Numbered from the stretch's first letter, positions 26,046 through 34,395 are shown. The stretch is DNA of 42,256 nucleotides from DASVTU01 sp036387415 (GCA_036387415.1 DASVTU010000035.1:1-42256), one strand, 5' to 3'. Program-made: numbers and translations. Notes: generated from the sequence alone by a model not told the origin.

Positions 26046-26768
26046 ATGCTGTTTAGGACACAATCGGCGGCGGTCTACGGCATTGATGCAGACTTGGTTG
26101 ACATCGAAGTTGATTTGACGCCCGTGCGCGGCGAGACGGATTCACCTTCTTCCGTCACCATCGTCGGGCTACCAGACCTCGCCGTGCGCGAATCGCGCGA
26201 ACGCATCCGCGCCGCCATCAACAATAGCGGCTTCTTCTTTCCCTTTCACAAGACGACCATCAATCTCGCGCCCGCTGACGTACGCAAAGAGGGCGCGAGT
26301 TTCGACCTCCCGATTGCGCTCGGCATCCTCGGCGCAAACGGCGACCTCGCCGCAGTGGACAGCCTCGGCGAAACGCTGTCAGTCGGCGAGTTGTCGCTGG
26401 ACGGTCGCGTGCGCGCGATTCGCGGGGCGTTGTCAATTGCGCTCAAGGCGCGCGAAGTGGGCGTCAAGTGGCTGCTGTTGCCGGAGGAGAATGCGAAGGA
26501 AGCGGCGGTGGTGGCGGGCGTCGGCGTCTACGCGGTCGGAGATCTGCGCGGCGCAGTCGAACTACTGTCGGCGCTTCGCGGCGCAAAGACGGAGGACGCG
26601 CCCGCGCCGCTCGAAGTCGATTTGTCCGCCATTCTCGCGCCGCAGAGTCATAGCGGAGTTGATTTCCGCGAAGTGCGCGGGCAGTTGGCGGCCAAGCGTG
26701 CGCTTGAAGTGGCGAGCGCGGGCGCGCACAACATCCTTATATTCCGGGCAGAAATCCGGCGTATTTAG
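26046..26768 (+). pseudogene. comM: comM/yifB 5' fragment (Mg-chelatase-like AAA+ ATPase), split by island 1
   Basis: The N-terminal ~230 residues of ComM/YifB, a hexameric AAA+ helicase that promotes branch migration in natural transformation. The Lon-like N-terminal domain (SVTIVGLPDLAVRESRERIR, FDLPIALGILGANGD, GELSLDGRVR) and the linker VDFREVRGQLAAKRALEVAS are intact. Host coding ends at 26734, in the middle of the Met codon of the canonical HNMLLIGPPGSGKT segment, just before Walker A. The next ten or so codons, up to the TAG at 26766, come from the island. The gene continues at 38754, and again beyond the second insertion outside the window. The truncated product lacks all ATPase motifs and is surely inactive. 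Confidence 0.93.
26732..26734 (+). other. attL core of island 1 (CAT)
   Basis: The left comM/island junction. comM reads cac-aac-at up to here, and the next base in the native gene is the G at 38754. The trinucleotide CAT is shared with the right junction (38751-38753), so the serine-recombinase crossover (normally a 2-bp overlap) lies within it. Confidence 0.8.
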
Positions 26769-26820
26769 TTTTACGGTGTTCTCGATAGGTGTAAATTTGA
26801 GCACCACTGCTTCGGCTTGA
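26735..26820 (+). other. Displaced native C-terminus of the island 1 recombinase
   Basis: When the island circularises, the recombinase frame (ending PIS at 38750-38752) continues from 26735 through codons SLYSGQKSGVFSFTVFSIGV and NLSTTASA to TGA at 26818-26820. In the integrated state this segment has no start of its own. It is followed 25 bp later by a terminator, which is what a real gene end looks like. Confidence 0.7.
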
Positions 26821-26845
26821 GTTTGTGACCTGAGCTATGCTTGGC

Positions 26846-26881
26846 AAGCCCGCCGCCTTTAGGGGTAGAAGCGGTGGGCTT
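26846..26881 (+). terminator. Terminator at the island 1 left end
   Basis: AAGCCCGCCGC (26846-26856) pairs with GCGGTGGGCTT (26871-26881; one G-T pair), followed by CATTTTCTGTTTC. It lies just after the displaced recombinase tail and would terminate the recombinase transcript in the circular form. Confidence 0.7.
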
Positions 26882-26988
26882 CATTTTCTGTTTCAATTAA
26901 GATTGAAGAAAAAGCTAGAAGTAACTATCATATTATGGTATGTTCTACCGTTCTCATATTTCAATTTACCTCTTTCCGCTTTGAAGCT

Positions 26989-29676
26989 ATGAGCCAAAGT
27001 TTCAAAACAATCTATTTCTCTGACTTCCCCGCCGAATCATCCAACAAGAAAAACCTTACGTTAGCATTCTCAAACAAAGATGCAGAGGTATATGAAACTT
27101 TTAAGACATTATCAAGTCAAGAACTCCGTGAGGTATTAGGTCATCCTACATTCGGTTCTTTACAACAGGCAGCAGACAAAGAAGGTATAGCAGTAAATAC
27201 GTATTGCCTTCGCCTTCTACGGATGGCTACTGTGGCAGGTTATCCACGGATTCAGCCAAAGCCTCCTAATCTAACTGCGCGACCGTTGCCATTATTCGAG
27301 CCTATACAAACAACTTTTCGCGGTGGACAAACAGAACCCCTACATGATTGGTTTCCATATCTTGAAGGTTACTCGCCGCAGTTCGTTGAGCAAGTGATAC
27401 ATGAGTTTGCTCCGAACGCAGCGTCCATATTAGACCCTTTTGCAGGAGGAGGTACGACTCCTCTGACCGTGGCAGGCCTCGGGCGACAAGCTTACTACTG
27501 TGAACTAAATCCGCTTCTTCAGTACCTGATAGAAGTTAAGACTATTGCATTAACGGCAGAGCATAAGGCGCGTCTTAAGTGGAGTGCTCATCTCCGAACC
27601 TTGGCCCAACAAATCAATAAGTCAATCGAAGATACGATGCCTGATGAGCAATTGAAGGTAGCTTATACAAGCACCTTTGGTAGTAGCAGCTTTTTTGATA
27701 GTCAGACATTCAATCAAGTCTTGTGCATGCGTGCGTTCATAGATGAACTAGCGTGTGCTGAGCCATTCGTGGCACGTTTTCTCATGGTTGCGGTTCTTTC
27801 AAGCTTAATCCCTTCCTCACTTCTGATTCGGCGGGGAGATGTTAGATTCAGGATTAAAAGTGAGGAAACGCGTCGCAGTAATTTTATGCTTGCTGTTAAG
27901 AGTCAATTGTTACTCATGGCAAATGACCTTGAGCGGATTTCTCTAATATCTAAACACCCAGAATTGATATGCGAGAATGCACGATATTTGGAGAGCCTAC
28001 CTCTGCTTGATATTGACACCGTGTTAACTAGCCCACCTTACCTTAATGGGACTAATTACTTTCGCAATACAAAAGTCGAACTGTGGTTTTTACGCTGTTT
28101 AGGTAAAGCTCCTGATTTATCCGCCTTTCGGCACAGGGCAATCACAGCTGGTATCAATGATGTTACTGTAGGCAAAACCATAACGGATGATTTGCCCCAG
28201 AGTATTAGGAATGTCGTTAAGCGATTGGAGGAGTGCGCCTATGATATGCGTATTCCGTTAATGGTAGCTAGCTATTTTGCGGAGATGAATCTAGTTTTTA
28301 ATGGCCTCAAGAGACATTTTACTAAAAGTGGTACTTTGCTGATTGATATTGGCGATTCGTCTTATGCGGGTGTTCATGTTCCGACGCATTCTCTACTTTC
28401 AGAGTTATTAACCGTTCACGGCTTTACTTTTGAGCGTGAGGTTGTCCTTCGCCGTCGTATGTCGCGTAGTGGTGAGCCTCTTCAACAATTCCTTTTAGTA
28501 TTTCGCGCTCCTAAACTACGCAACACAAGAGAAACGCTCCCTTCATTAGACCGCGAGATAGCGCGTAATTGGATGCGATTCAAAAAGAACTTGCCGCATC
28601 AACAGGGAGATTATGCAAAACGAAATTGGGGACATCCTCTTCACTCTCTATGCTCATATCAAGGCAAAATGAAGCCTGCTTTGGCAGCGCACCTCGTCAA
28701 GACTTTTGTTCCTCGCGGTGGGCGATTTTTGGATATATTTTCTGGCACAGGAACTATTCCCTTTGAAGCAGCTTTGCATGGTGCGCGTTCATGGGGCTTT
28801 GAAATCAGCCCTGCGGCATTTCACATTTCAAACGCTAAGTTAGGCAGGCACGATGCAGAAGAATGTGAACGGCTCATAAAAACACTTGAACTAACTTTAC
28901 AAACAGACGATGTAACGGAAGATGAACTGAAAGCAGCAAAGGAAATCAGGTTTAATGGTGTGCTTCCTGATTATTTCGCGCCAGAGACTTTCCGAGAGAT
29001 ACTAATAGCACGCCGATATTTCTTGCAGAATCCGCCGCAAACTTCATCTGAATCTCTTGTTTTTGCATCTCTGTTACATATTCTTCATGGCAACCGACCT
29101 TATGCACTTAGCCGCCGTTCGCATCCAATTACCCCATTTGCTCCTACAGGGCTTACAGAGTATCGCTCACTGATACGTTCATTGCGGGAAAAAGTAAATC
29201 GGAGTCTTGGAGTAGAGTATCCAAAGGAATTTCTCGCAGGAGAGACATTATTGCAAGACGCAACTTCATGGTGGCCTCAAGAGGTAAACGAATTAGATGC
29301 CATTATTACATCGCCACCATTTTTCGACAGCACGCGCTTCTATTTAGCAAACTGGATGAGATTATGGTTTTGCGGTTGGGAGTGGTTGTCTTTCCGCACA
29401 CAGCCACTAGCGTATGTTGATGAGCGACAAAAGACTAGCTTTGAAATTTATAACTCGATTTTTCGTCAAGCGAGAGAGAGACTAAAAGCCGGTGGTGTAT
29501 TTGTGCTTCATCTTGGCGAGAGCCGAAAATGTAATATGGCCGAGGCTTTGCGTCAGAAAGCATCGCGCTGGTTCAGAGTTCTTGATGTCTTTTCTGAGAG
29601 CGTTGCCCACTGCGAATCACATGGCATACGCGACAAAGGAACAGTAACATCTCATCAATATCTTGTGCTCGGCTAG
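26989..29676 (+). CDS. Two-domain DNA methyltransferase (putative type II RM modification enzyme)
   Basis: An ~895-residue protein made of two SAM-dependent amino-methyltransferase halves. Half 1 has motif X/I (EGYSPQFVEQVI, ILDPFAGGGTTPL near residue 150) and motif IV TSPPYLNGTNYF (near 347). Half 2 has GKMKPALAAHLV, DIFSGTGTIPFEA (near 581) and ITSPPFFDSTRFY (near 773). The order I-then-IV with a long segment between places a target-recognition region between them in each half. Two fused methylases fit an asymmetric recognition site, one half per strand; SPPY/SPPF suggests exocyclic amino methylation (N4-cytosine or N6-adenine). An in-frame ATG at 26935 is also possible. AT-rich relative to the backbone. 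It converges on the HNH nuclease gene with an 11-bp gap. Confidence 0.85.
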   Translation: MSQSFKTIYFSDFPAESSNKKNLTLAFSNKDAEVYETFKTLSSQELREVLGHPTFGSLQQAADKEGIAVNTYCLRLLRMATVAGYPRIQPKPPNLTARPLPLFEPIQTTFRGGQTEPLHDWFPYLEGYSPQFVEQVIHEFAPNAASILDPFAGGGTTPLTVAGLGRQAYYCELNPLLQYLIEVKTIALTAEHKARLKWSAHLRTLAQQINKSIEDTMPDEQLKVAYTSTFGSSSFFDSQTFNQVLCMRAFIDELACAEPFVARFLMVAVLSSLIPSSLLIRRGDVRFRIKSEETRRSNFMLAVKSQLLLMANDLERISLISKHPELICENARYLESLPLLDIDTVLTSPPYLNGTNYFRNTKVELWFLRCLGKAPDLSAFRHRAITAGINDVTVGKTITDDLPQSIRNVVKRLEECAYDMRIPLMVASYFAEMNLVFNGLKRHFTKSGTLLIDIGDSSYAGVHVPTHSLLSELLTVHGFTFEREVVLRRRMSRSGEPLQQFLLVFRAPKLRNTRETLPSLDREIARNWMRFKKNLPHQQGDYAKRNWGHPLHSLCSYQGKMKPALAAHLVKTFVPRGGRFLDIFSGTGTIPFEAALHGARSWGFEISPAAFHISNAKLGRHDAEECERLIKTLELTLQTDDVTEDELKAAKEIRFNGVLPDYFAPETFREILIARRYFLQNPPQTSSESLVFASLLHILHGNRPYALSRRSHPITPFAPTGLTEYRSLIRSLREKVNRSLGVEYPKEFLAGETLLQDATSWWPQEVNELDAIITSPPFFDSTRFYLANWMRLWFCGWEWLSFRTQPLAYVDERQKTSFEIYNSIFRQARERLKAGGVFVLHLGESRKCNMAEALRQKASRWFRVLDVFSESVAHCESHGIRDKGTVTSHQYLVLG

Positions 29677-29687
29677 TAGCTAGCTTG

Positions 29688-30689
29688 TTAGGATGTAGTC
29701 CTAAGAGCTTTATCTGCTTGACGCACCCAGATAGGTGAGATTGTTTTTGTCGTCTTAAAATAATCAAATCCTGTATCTCGTAAAATTCGATTCCTTAATT
29801 TGATAAGGTCATCCATATACGCGCTATACTTTGTCAGGAGATTTTCAACTTTGCTAGGTGTTCTCAAAATCTTCAGGGCATCAGGGTTGTATTGAGGAGT
29901 ACCGGCAAGAAGTTCATAGTCAAATCCAGTCATAACGGACAACCGCCTCAACTCATTCTGGTTGTAATACTGAGAAGGCCACTTGCCAGACTTCTCTCCA
30001 TTATGTAGTCGGCAAAGCAAAGTGGCATTCTCAGTAGTTAGAGGCCATAGATAGACTGCTGGGAGAGTATGGTCTAGGGGGCGTTCCTTAGGGTCTGTAA
30101 CTTTGCTTAAGTCTTTGCCACATTTGAAGCACTTATAATCGTATCGTTCATGAACCTTCGCACTATCAATTTTCTGCCCTGCCGCCAAGTCAATATATAA
30201 ACGTCGCTTTTGTGCCGCATCACGGTGCTGGTCTGTGATACGCGTTTGATTCTTAATATTATTGTAGATGCCTTTGCACAGTCGGCATTCGCCCTGTCGG
30301 CCAGACTGCCTACTGCCATGAACAGTAAATAGGTCGAGCGGCTTCATCGTATTACAGATGATGCAATATTTATACTCCTGTGCCTCTGATATGTAAGTCG
30401 CATGTGGAACTATGAACTCGCCAATTTCGATAATTGAACCATCATTCTTGTTCGTTAGCGCGTAATCGTAAAACTTTGAATCATATTCTGTTCCCATTTC
30501 AAATCCGCATTGAGGGCAAGCGAACTCATACTCTTCTATCAATTCATCTTTACGCTTGAAGATAAATTCCTGACACTCGCTATTCAAACATTGGAATCCC
30601 TTAAAAACGACATCCCCCATACCTTTAACATGCTTTGCGCGAACCTGATTGGTTTTTGAAACCTCAGTGTAAGCCTTGCGTCTAGCCAT
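29688..30689 (-). CDS. HNH nuclease, putative type II restriction endonuclease
   Basis: A 333-residue protein with three Cys-pair zinc-binding motifs: CLNSEC ... CPQCGF (about residues 34-62), CIICNTMKPLDLF ... CRLC (about 108-140) and CFKCGKDL (near 199). The last one opens an HNH (beta-beta-alpha-metal) core: RPLDHTLPAVYLWPLTTENA followed by TLLCRLHNGEKSGKWP, with the DH, N and H/N positions in place. Its tail-to-tail pairing with the fused methyltransferase makes it the likely cognate restriction enzyme, cleaving double-stranded DNA near the site the methylase protects. The specificity is not readable. GGGGG precedes the ATG at 30689. The alternative is a free-standing HNH protein unrelated to the methylase. 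Confidence 0.75.
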   Translation of the reverse strand: MARRKAYTEVSKTNQVRAKHVKGMGDVVFKGFQCLNSECQEFIFKRKDELIEEYEFACPQCGFEMGTEYDSKFYDYALTNKNDGSIIEIGEFIVPHATYISEAQEYKYCIICNTMKPLDLFTVHGSRQSGRQGECRLCKGIYNNIKNQTRITDQHRDAAQKRRLYIDLAAGQKIDSAKVHERYDYKCFKCGKDLSKVTDPKERPLDHTLPAVYLWPLTTENATLLCRLHNGEKSGKWPSQYYNQNELRRLSVMTGFDYELLAGTPQYNPDALKILRTPSKVENLLTKYSAYMDDLIKLRNRILRDTGFDYFKTTKTISPIWVRQADKALRTTS

Positions 30690-31124
30690 GACTTCAACCC
30701 CCTAAGCCATTCTGAATGAATGTAACTAGCAAGCGGCCACGGCCTTACACCTTTTCGCCCAGAAGGACAGTAGCAGTGGCCCGTAGAAACAAAGATTAGC
30801 TTAATGAAGGGGGTCGGTACAATTGAAGATTTAGAAGCAGCCCTTTTGTCTATATGCCCGCCTTTTATAGTTCTGTGGGTTTATAATAGTTCCAGCATTA
30901 AAGGCGAAGGCATATTTACTCACCGCGCACAAGGTCTCGCGGTTGCATTCCAGAGTTATTATGGGGTGTAGAAACTCGTTCGCTTCAGGCAGTAGCCCTT
31001 TCACAAATCCAAAACCACACTTTGATTTATGTGGCAGATGAGAGCACTGAAGGTTAGCGAGTCTTGCGCCGCCTAGTAGGTTGACCTTTTCATGTTGCAC
31101 AAAAATTATCAGCGCATCGTAACC
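30690..31124. other. Gap between the HNH nuclease and the TPR regulator
   Basis: 435 bp, mostly AT-rich. A 89-codon minus-strand frame (30831-31100, GTG start) is open here but has no Shine-Dalgarno, no recognisable motif and an unusual composition, so I do not call it. The minus-strand promoter of the HNH gene should lie near 30700-30760; no clear hexamers were seen. Confidence 0.4.
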
Positions 31125-32600
31125 CTAGTTCTTCTTGCAGATACTCCGCCTACGGGGTACGGGTGGCGTCCTCATAGTCAGAAGATTCTTGTGCCGTGTG
31201 CGAAGCAAGTATGCGAGCGATTGATGCGTTAGGCCGAGCCTTTTAGCGGCGCGTGTAATGCTGCCTTCTTCGGCCTCTAACGCTTCTGCAATGTGCTTCG
31301 ATTCGTATGCCAGAACTGCGAGAGGTAAAGAGAAGTTCTTGTCACGCCGTTTGCTACCGGAGAGGCGTCTTGCCACGATGCCCGCGCACGCGCGGAGTCT
31401 CGCTATATCTTCGGCGTCTTGCGTGCTCTTGAGCATTTCATCGGCGCGACGATATACGTCCGAAAGTTCGCTTTCCGAAAGGCGCGTTATCCCGTGTTCT
31501 TCGATGAGCGTTAAGGCTGCCAGCCCCGCATTAGAGAGCGCACCGGAATCTTGAGCGATATTGATTGCACGGCGCAGAATGTTAATCGAACCGTCATAGA
31601 CACCGAGCCGCGCCCATGCGACGCCCTGTATCGCAAAGGCATCTGCGAGCAACGCCGCTTCGCCTCCTCGCTCTAACGTCTGAATGACGCTCGCTATCAC
31701 GCGATTTGCTTCACGATACCGATGCTCTGCGACAAGCACACGCGCCCGCGTTTCATTCACTTGTGCCAGTAGCCCATCATCTTCCAATTTCTCTAACAGT
31801 CTTGCGGCGCGGTAAAGATGCTCATGTGCTTCTTCGTAGCGTGTGAGTTTATAAAGCAGCATGGCAAGGTTATTGAGATTGATAGCGCAGTATCGCTCAT
31901 GCTTGGCCTGTTCGTAGTGATAGATAGCGGCGGTAAATTCGATAATGGCTCGGTCAGCATAATCGGCGCGGCCTTCGGCAGTCGCCAGCCTTCGTAAGAC
32001 CAAAGCCATTTGACCGTGCCATCTACCCTTGAGCGCATCGCCGCAACTTTCAAAAAACGACTCTGCTTCTTTCAGCACATGCCATGCGTCGTGATAGCGT
32101 CCCGTCCAAATTTCGACAAGTGTGTGACGGATTAAGATTTTAGCTTTTAGTTCGGCGTCTTTTTCTTCCAGCCCTTTGACTGCTTCTTCTAAAACCACGC
32201 GAGACTCATCATAAGAACCGAGACGGAAGTAGCACATGCCAAGTTCGTACTGTGCTTCTGATACCTTAGAGCGTTGGCCTTGTGAATTGAATTTGCGGAG
32301 TGCTTCTGTGAGTAAGTCTTTAGCCTTCTCTTGTGCGCCCGAAGTTTGATGGACGCTGCCAAGCCAACCCGATAAGACGCCGCATTGCAGCAACACTTCG
32401 GCGGCAGTAAGAATCGCCAACCCTCTCAATTCCGGTCGTTGCCCCGTGCCTTGCCACACGTCGCCTAATGCCTCCCGTGCGGCTTCGTATTGCCCCGTGT
32501 GAGTAAACTCCGCAGCCAGGCGGCAACGCAATAAGGCGCGTCTATCCGGCGTCAATGCGGGATTATCTAGCTGATTGAGTTTATCATCTGTCAGTTTCAT
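31125..32600 (-). CDS. TPR-repeat transcriptional regulator with C-terminal Fis-type HTH
   Basis: A 491-residue cytoplasmic protein. Most of it is tetratricopeptide repeats (for example AQYELGMCYFRLGSYDESRV, YCAINLNNLAMLLYKLTRYE, AFAIQGVAWARLGVYDGSIN), a superhelix that typically binds peptides. The C-terminal ~60 residues hold a Fis-type helix-turn-helix: ESKHIAEALEAEEGSITRAA followed by KRLGLTHQSLAYLL, then a basic tail (RTPPVPRRRSICKKN). The start is set at ATG 32600 (MKLTDDK; GAGAAAGG about 12 nt before). It diverges from a small exported-peptide gene, 117 bp apart, with the palindrome TGCAA-N6-TTGCA in between. This combination recalls the RRNPP peptide receptors of Firmicutes in logic, though not in domain order. 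Confidence 0.82.
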   Translation of the reverse strand: MKLTDDKLNQLDNPALTPDRRALLRCRLAAEFTHTGQYEAAREALGDVWQGTGQRPELRGLAILTAAEVLLQCGVLSGWLGSVHQTSGAQEKAKDLLTEALRKFNSQGQRSKVSEAQYELGMCYFRLGSYDESRVVLEEAVKGLEEKDAELKAKILIRHTLVEIWTGRYHDAWHVLKEAESFFESCGDALKGRWHGQMALVLRRLATAEGRADYADRAIIEFTAAIYHYEQAKHERYCAINLNNLAMLLYKLTRYEEAHEHLYRAARLLEKLEDDGLLAQVNETRARVLVAEHRYREANRVIASVIQTLERGGEAALLADAFAIQGVAWARLGVYDGSINILRRAINIAQDSGALSNAGLAALTLIEEHGITRLSESELSDVYRRADEMLKSTQDAEDIARLRACAGIVARRLSGSKRRDKNFSLPLAVLAYESKHIAEALEAEEGSITRAAKRLGLTHQSLAYLLRTRHKNLLTMRTPPVPRRRSICKKN

Positions 32601-32624
32601 GTGAGGGTGTGCCTTTCTCGCAAG

Positions 32625-32642
32625 ATGCAACATTCCTTGCAT
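32625..32642. promoter_or_regulatory. Candidate operator 1: ATGCAA-N6-TTGCAT
   Basis: A perfect palindrome in the intergenic region between the TPR regulator (start 32600) and the exported-peptide gene (start 32718). Its core TGCAA-N6-TTGCA recurs exactly at 33070-33085. It is 25 bp upstream of the regulator's start, a likely place for autoregulation. Confidence 0.6.
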
Positions 32643-32653
32643 ACACGTTAAAA

Positions 32654-32680
32654 CCGCCGCCCATCAATAAGATGCGGCGG
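32654..32680 (+). promoter_or_regulatory. Leader hairpin of the exported-peptide gene
   Basis: CCGCCGC (32654-32660) pairs with GCGGCGG (32674-32680), 37 bp before the peptide ATG. It could be a 5' leader stem; its role is unknown. Confidence 0.35.
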
Positions 32681-32717
32681 CGACTCCGGTTAAACTCCAT
32701 AAATCGAAAGGGAAAAT

Positions 32718-32936
32718 ATGCGAAGAACTATCAGAATTTCCGTGCTGACATTGCTACTGGCTTGCTCCGTCCACGCGGGCGACATACCGAACGGCGTTAC
32801 TACGCCCCCACCCCCGCCCCCGCCAACTGCCAGTGATACGGCAGAAACGACGGACGGCGACATACCGAACGGGATTACAAGCACGGCGTCAGAGGTTGTC
32901 TTAACTCTGCTTCAAAGCGTGCTCGCGCTACTCTAA
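32718..32936 (+). CDS. Small exported peptide precursor with repeated GDIPNG motif
   Basis: A 72-residue protein. Residues 1-20 (MRRTIRISVLTLLLACSVHA) are a signal peptide with an A-type cleavage site after SVHA. The mature part starts with GDIPNGVT, then a run of prolines (seven in a row), an acidic Thr-rich linker, a second copy GDIPNGIT, and a hydrophobic C-terminus (VVLTLLQSVLALL). The two GDIPNG copies come from identical 17-bp DNA (32778-32794 and 32856-32872). GAAAGGG lies 5 nt before the ATG. It sits divergently from a TPR/HTH regulator and is a good candidate for a secreted signal or its precursor; this function is inferred from arrangement only. Confidence 0.75.
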   Translation: MRRTIRISVLTLLLACSVHAGDIPNGVTTPPPPPPPTASDTAETTDGDIPNGITSTASEVVLTLLQSVLALL

Positions 32937-33067
32937 ATAGCCCGCTTTCAGACGATAAAACCAAGCTGCTTTAGTCGAACATGGCGGCTTAGTATTTGTG
33001 TGTTTAGAGAGCGTCCGAAGTGCCGAAATGTCCGACGAGGTTGACACTTACGGCGCGAGAGTAACGC

Positions 33068-33087
33068 GTTGCAATCTGTATTGCAAC
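33068..33087. promoter_or_regulatory. Candidate operator 2: GTTGCAA-N6-TTGCAAC
   Basis: A perfect 7-6-7 palindrome sharing the TGCAA-N6-TTGCA core with operator 1. It lies 60 bp upstream of a good promoter (33147-33175) for the small membrane protein, a position suited to activation. Confidence 0.6.
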
Positions 33088-33146
33088 AGATTTTTCAGTT
33101 ATAACCATCTTGGCTAGTGCGTCAGTTTCAATGTTGAGCATTTGTG

Positions 33147-33175
33147 TTGCCGATAAAGAGCAGTCGTGATATAAG
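33147..33175 (+). promoter_or_regulatory. Sigma-70 promoter of the small membrane protein
   Basis: TTGCCG (33147-33152), a 17-bp spacer and TATAAG (33170-33175) are followed by AAGGAGG at 33188-33194 and the TTG start at 33204. Confidence 0.55.
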
Positions 33176-33203
33176 CCGCTGCACGCTAAGGAGGCAACTC
33201 AGA

Positions 33204-33413
33204 TTGAGTCCTGCTACTTTCCTCATCATCCTCGGCATCGTCCTGTTTTTTGCAACGTGGGGCGGCATCAGATTATGGAGTCCCCCTCGAAAAGATGCGC
33301 CGGTTTACGGCGACCAAGTAATGTTAGGATGTTGCTCAGGCATCGTTATAACGGCCATCGTTGCGGTAGTGCTACTCCTCATCTTCATCCTAAACTCTGG
33401 TAGTCGGCACTAA
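33204..33413 (+). CDS. Small two-TM membrane protein
   Basis: A 69-residue protein with two transmembrane helices (about residues 4-21 and 43-64) joined by a charged loop WSPPRKDAPVYG. The TTG at 33204 is decided by a textbook AAGGAGG 9 nt upstream; an in-frame ATG at 33144 overlaps the promoter and is rejected. Its upstream palindrome matches that in the TPR regulator/peptide intergenic region, so it may belong to the same regulon, perhaps as an exporter component, membrane sensor or immunity-type protein. No family recognised. Confidence 0.6.
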   Translation: MSPATFLIILGIVLFFATWGGIRLWSPPRKDAPVYGDQVMLGCCSGIVITAIVAVVLLLIFILNSGSRH

Positions 33414-33506
33414 TCTTCCTCTCGCTGCATATACTTCGGGTCGTCCAGCAAAGCTATGATGTCGGAGATTTCCCATAGCTCATCCATCTATTTTCAGGCT
33501 CAGATT

Positions 33507-33854
33507 TCAAACTGACTCACTACCCCATCTTGTCATCCTGCGAGAGAATTTCGACAAGTGGGCTACAATATCTGACCATCTTTTTTGCGGAATCCTCGCC
33601 TGCACCTTTTCACGCACCGTCTGCTCATCATCGGCAGACAGGCACAGGCGGGCAAGATGTGACTCTACTTTGCGCCAGAACTTCACCTGAGCTACAGGAT
33701 TGGAACAATCACTTTCGCGGATGCTGCCGAGATAGCCAAGATAACGATTCCGAGGTTCGCCCCCTTTCCTTGCATCACGGAAACTTTCCAGCAGTTCGAC
33801 TCTTATCGTATTGCCGCCTTTTCTGAGTTCATGCTTACTGAATCTGACAAACAT
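33507..33854 (-). CDS. Small basic protein of unknown function, transposase-N-terminus-like
   Basis: A 115-residue basic protein. The opening MFVRFSKHELRKGGNTIRVE followed by LLESFRDARKGGEPRNRYLGYLGS recalls a short beta-rich module seen at the N-termini of some IS1634-type transposases and in small stand-alone plasmid proteins. No DDE catalytic domain follows, so it is not a transposase here. Start ATG at 33854 is plausible but lacks a strong ribosome binding site. It could be a remnant of an insertion sequence or a real small gene; codon use is like its neighbours. An overlapping plus-strand frame (33811-34101) is rejected. Confidence 0.45.
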   Translation of the reverse strand: MFVRFSKHELRKGGNTIRVELLESFRDARKGGEPRNRYLGYLGSIRESDCSNPVAQVKFWRKVESHLARLCLSADDEQTVREKVQARIPQKRWSDIVAHLSKFSRRMTRWGSESV

Positions 33855-34107
33855 TACTTACTACGTTATAGACCTCCCGCGAATTGTCAGCGCGGCGAAA
33901 GAGCAAGCCATTAGTAGCTCTATGATTTTTACTTTCTACGGGCAATACCTTGACGCAGTTTTGCGTAGGCGTAGACTACGGTTGATTGATGTTTTTGCCA
34001 CCTGCGCCAGTAAAATTAAAGTTCCTGATAGAGTTAATCGAATGTTCTATCTACATCGCATCTTTGCGAGCAAAGATGTGTTGTCACCATCATTAGAATA
34101 GCCAATC

Positions 34108-34395
34108 TCATCTTCGTACAACGCTTCGTCTGCGCTTTTCTAAAAATGCGAGGGCGGAATCTCTGCCTTCGCGTGCGTTCTCGTCGGCCTCGTTAATCTG
34201 GCGCAGAGGTTTGAGATTTTGATTTCTAGCTTTTGCGTAGTCATGCGCTTGGGTGCGCCCCTGAGACGTAGTGCTATGTTCTGACTCGTCTTCGACAGAA
34301 TAGACGCGCTGGGGGTCAACTGTGCCGTCCCTGAGCGCACGTCCGAGAAACTCCGAGAGCACCCTTTCGGCTTCGTCAGTGTATTTAGTCTTCAT
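34108..34395 (-). CDS. Small hydrophilic protein, overlaps the coiled-coil gene
   Basis: A 95-residue charged protein (MKTKYTDEAERVLSEFLGRA ... LAFLEKRRRSVVRR) with no recognised domain. Its ATG lies 11 bp inside the end of the upstream coiled-coil gene, in another frame, so it is probably translationally coupled. It belongs to the minus-strand block that contains the Rep gene and is likely an accessory plasmid-type protein. Confidence 0.55.
   Translation of the reverse strand: MKTKYTDEAERVLSEFLGRALRDGTVDPQRVYSVEDESEHSTTSQGRTQAHDYAKARNQNLKPLRQINEADENAREGRDSALAFLEKRRRSVVRR

Noticed and set aside
30831..31100. 89-codon minus-strand frame (GTG) before the TPR gene
   Set aside because: No Shine-Dalgarno, no motif; probably chance in AT-rich DNA.
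31125..32936. A direct Rap-Phr homologue
   Set aside because: The HTH is C-terminal and of Fis type and the peptide does not resemble Phr; only the logic of TPR plus peptide is shared.
33811..34101. 96-codon plus-strand frame
   Set aside because: Overlaps the better-supported minus-strand gene and lacks a ribosome binding site or motif.
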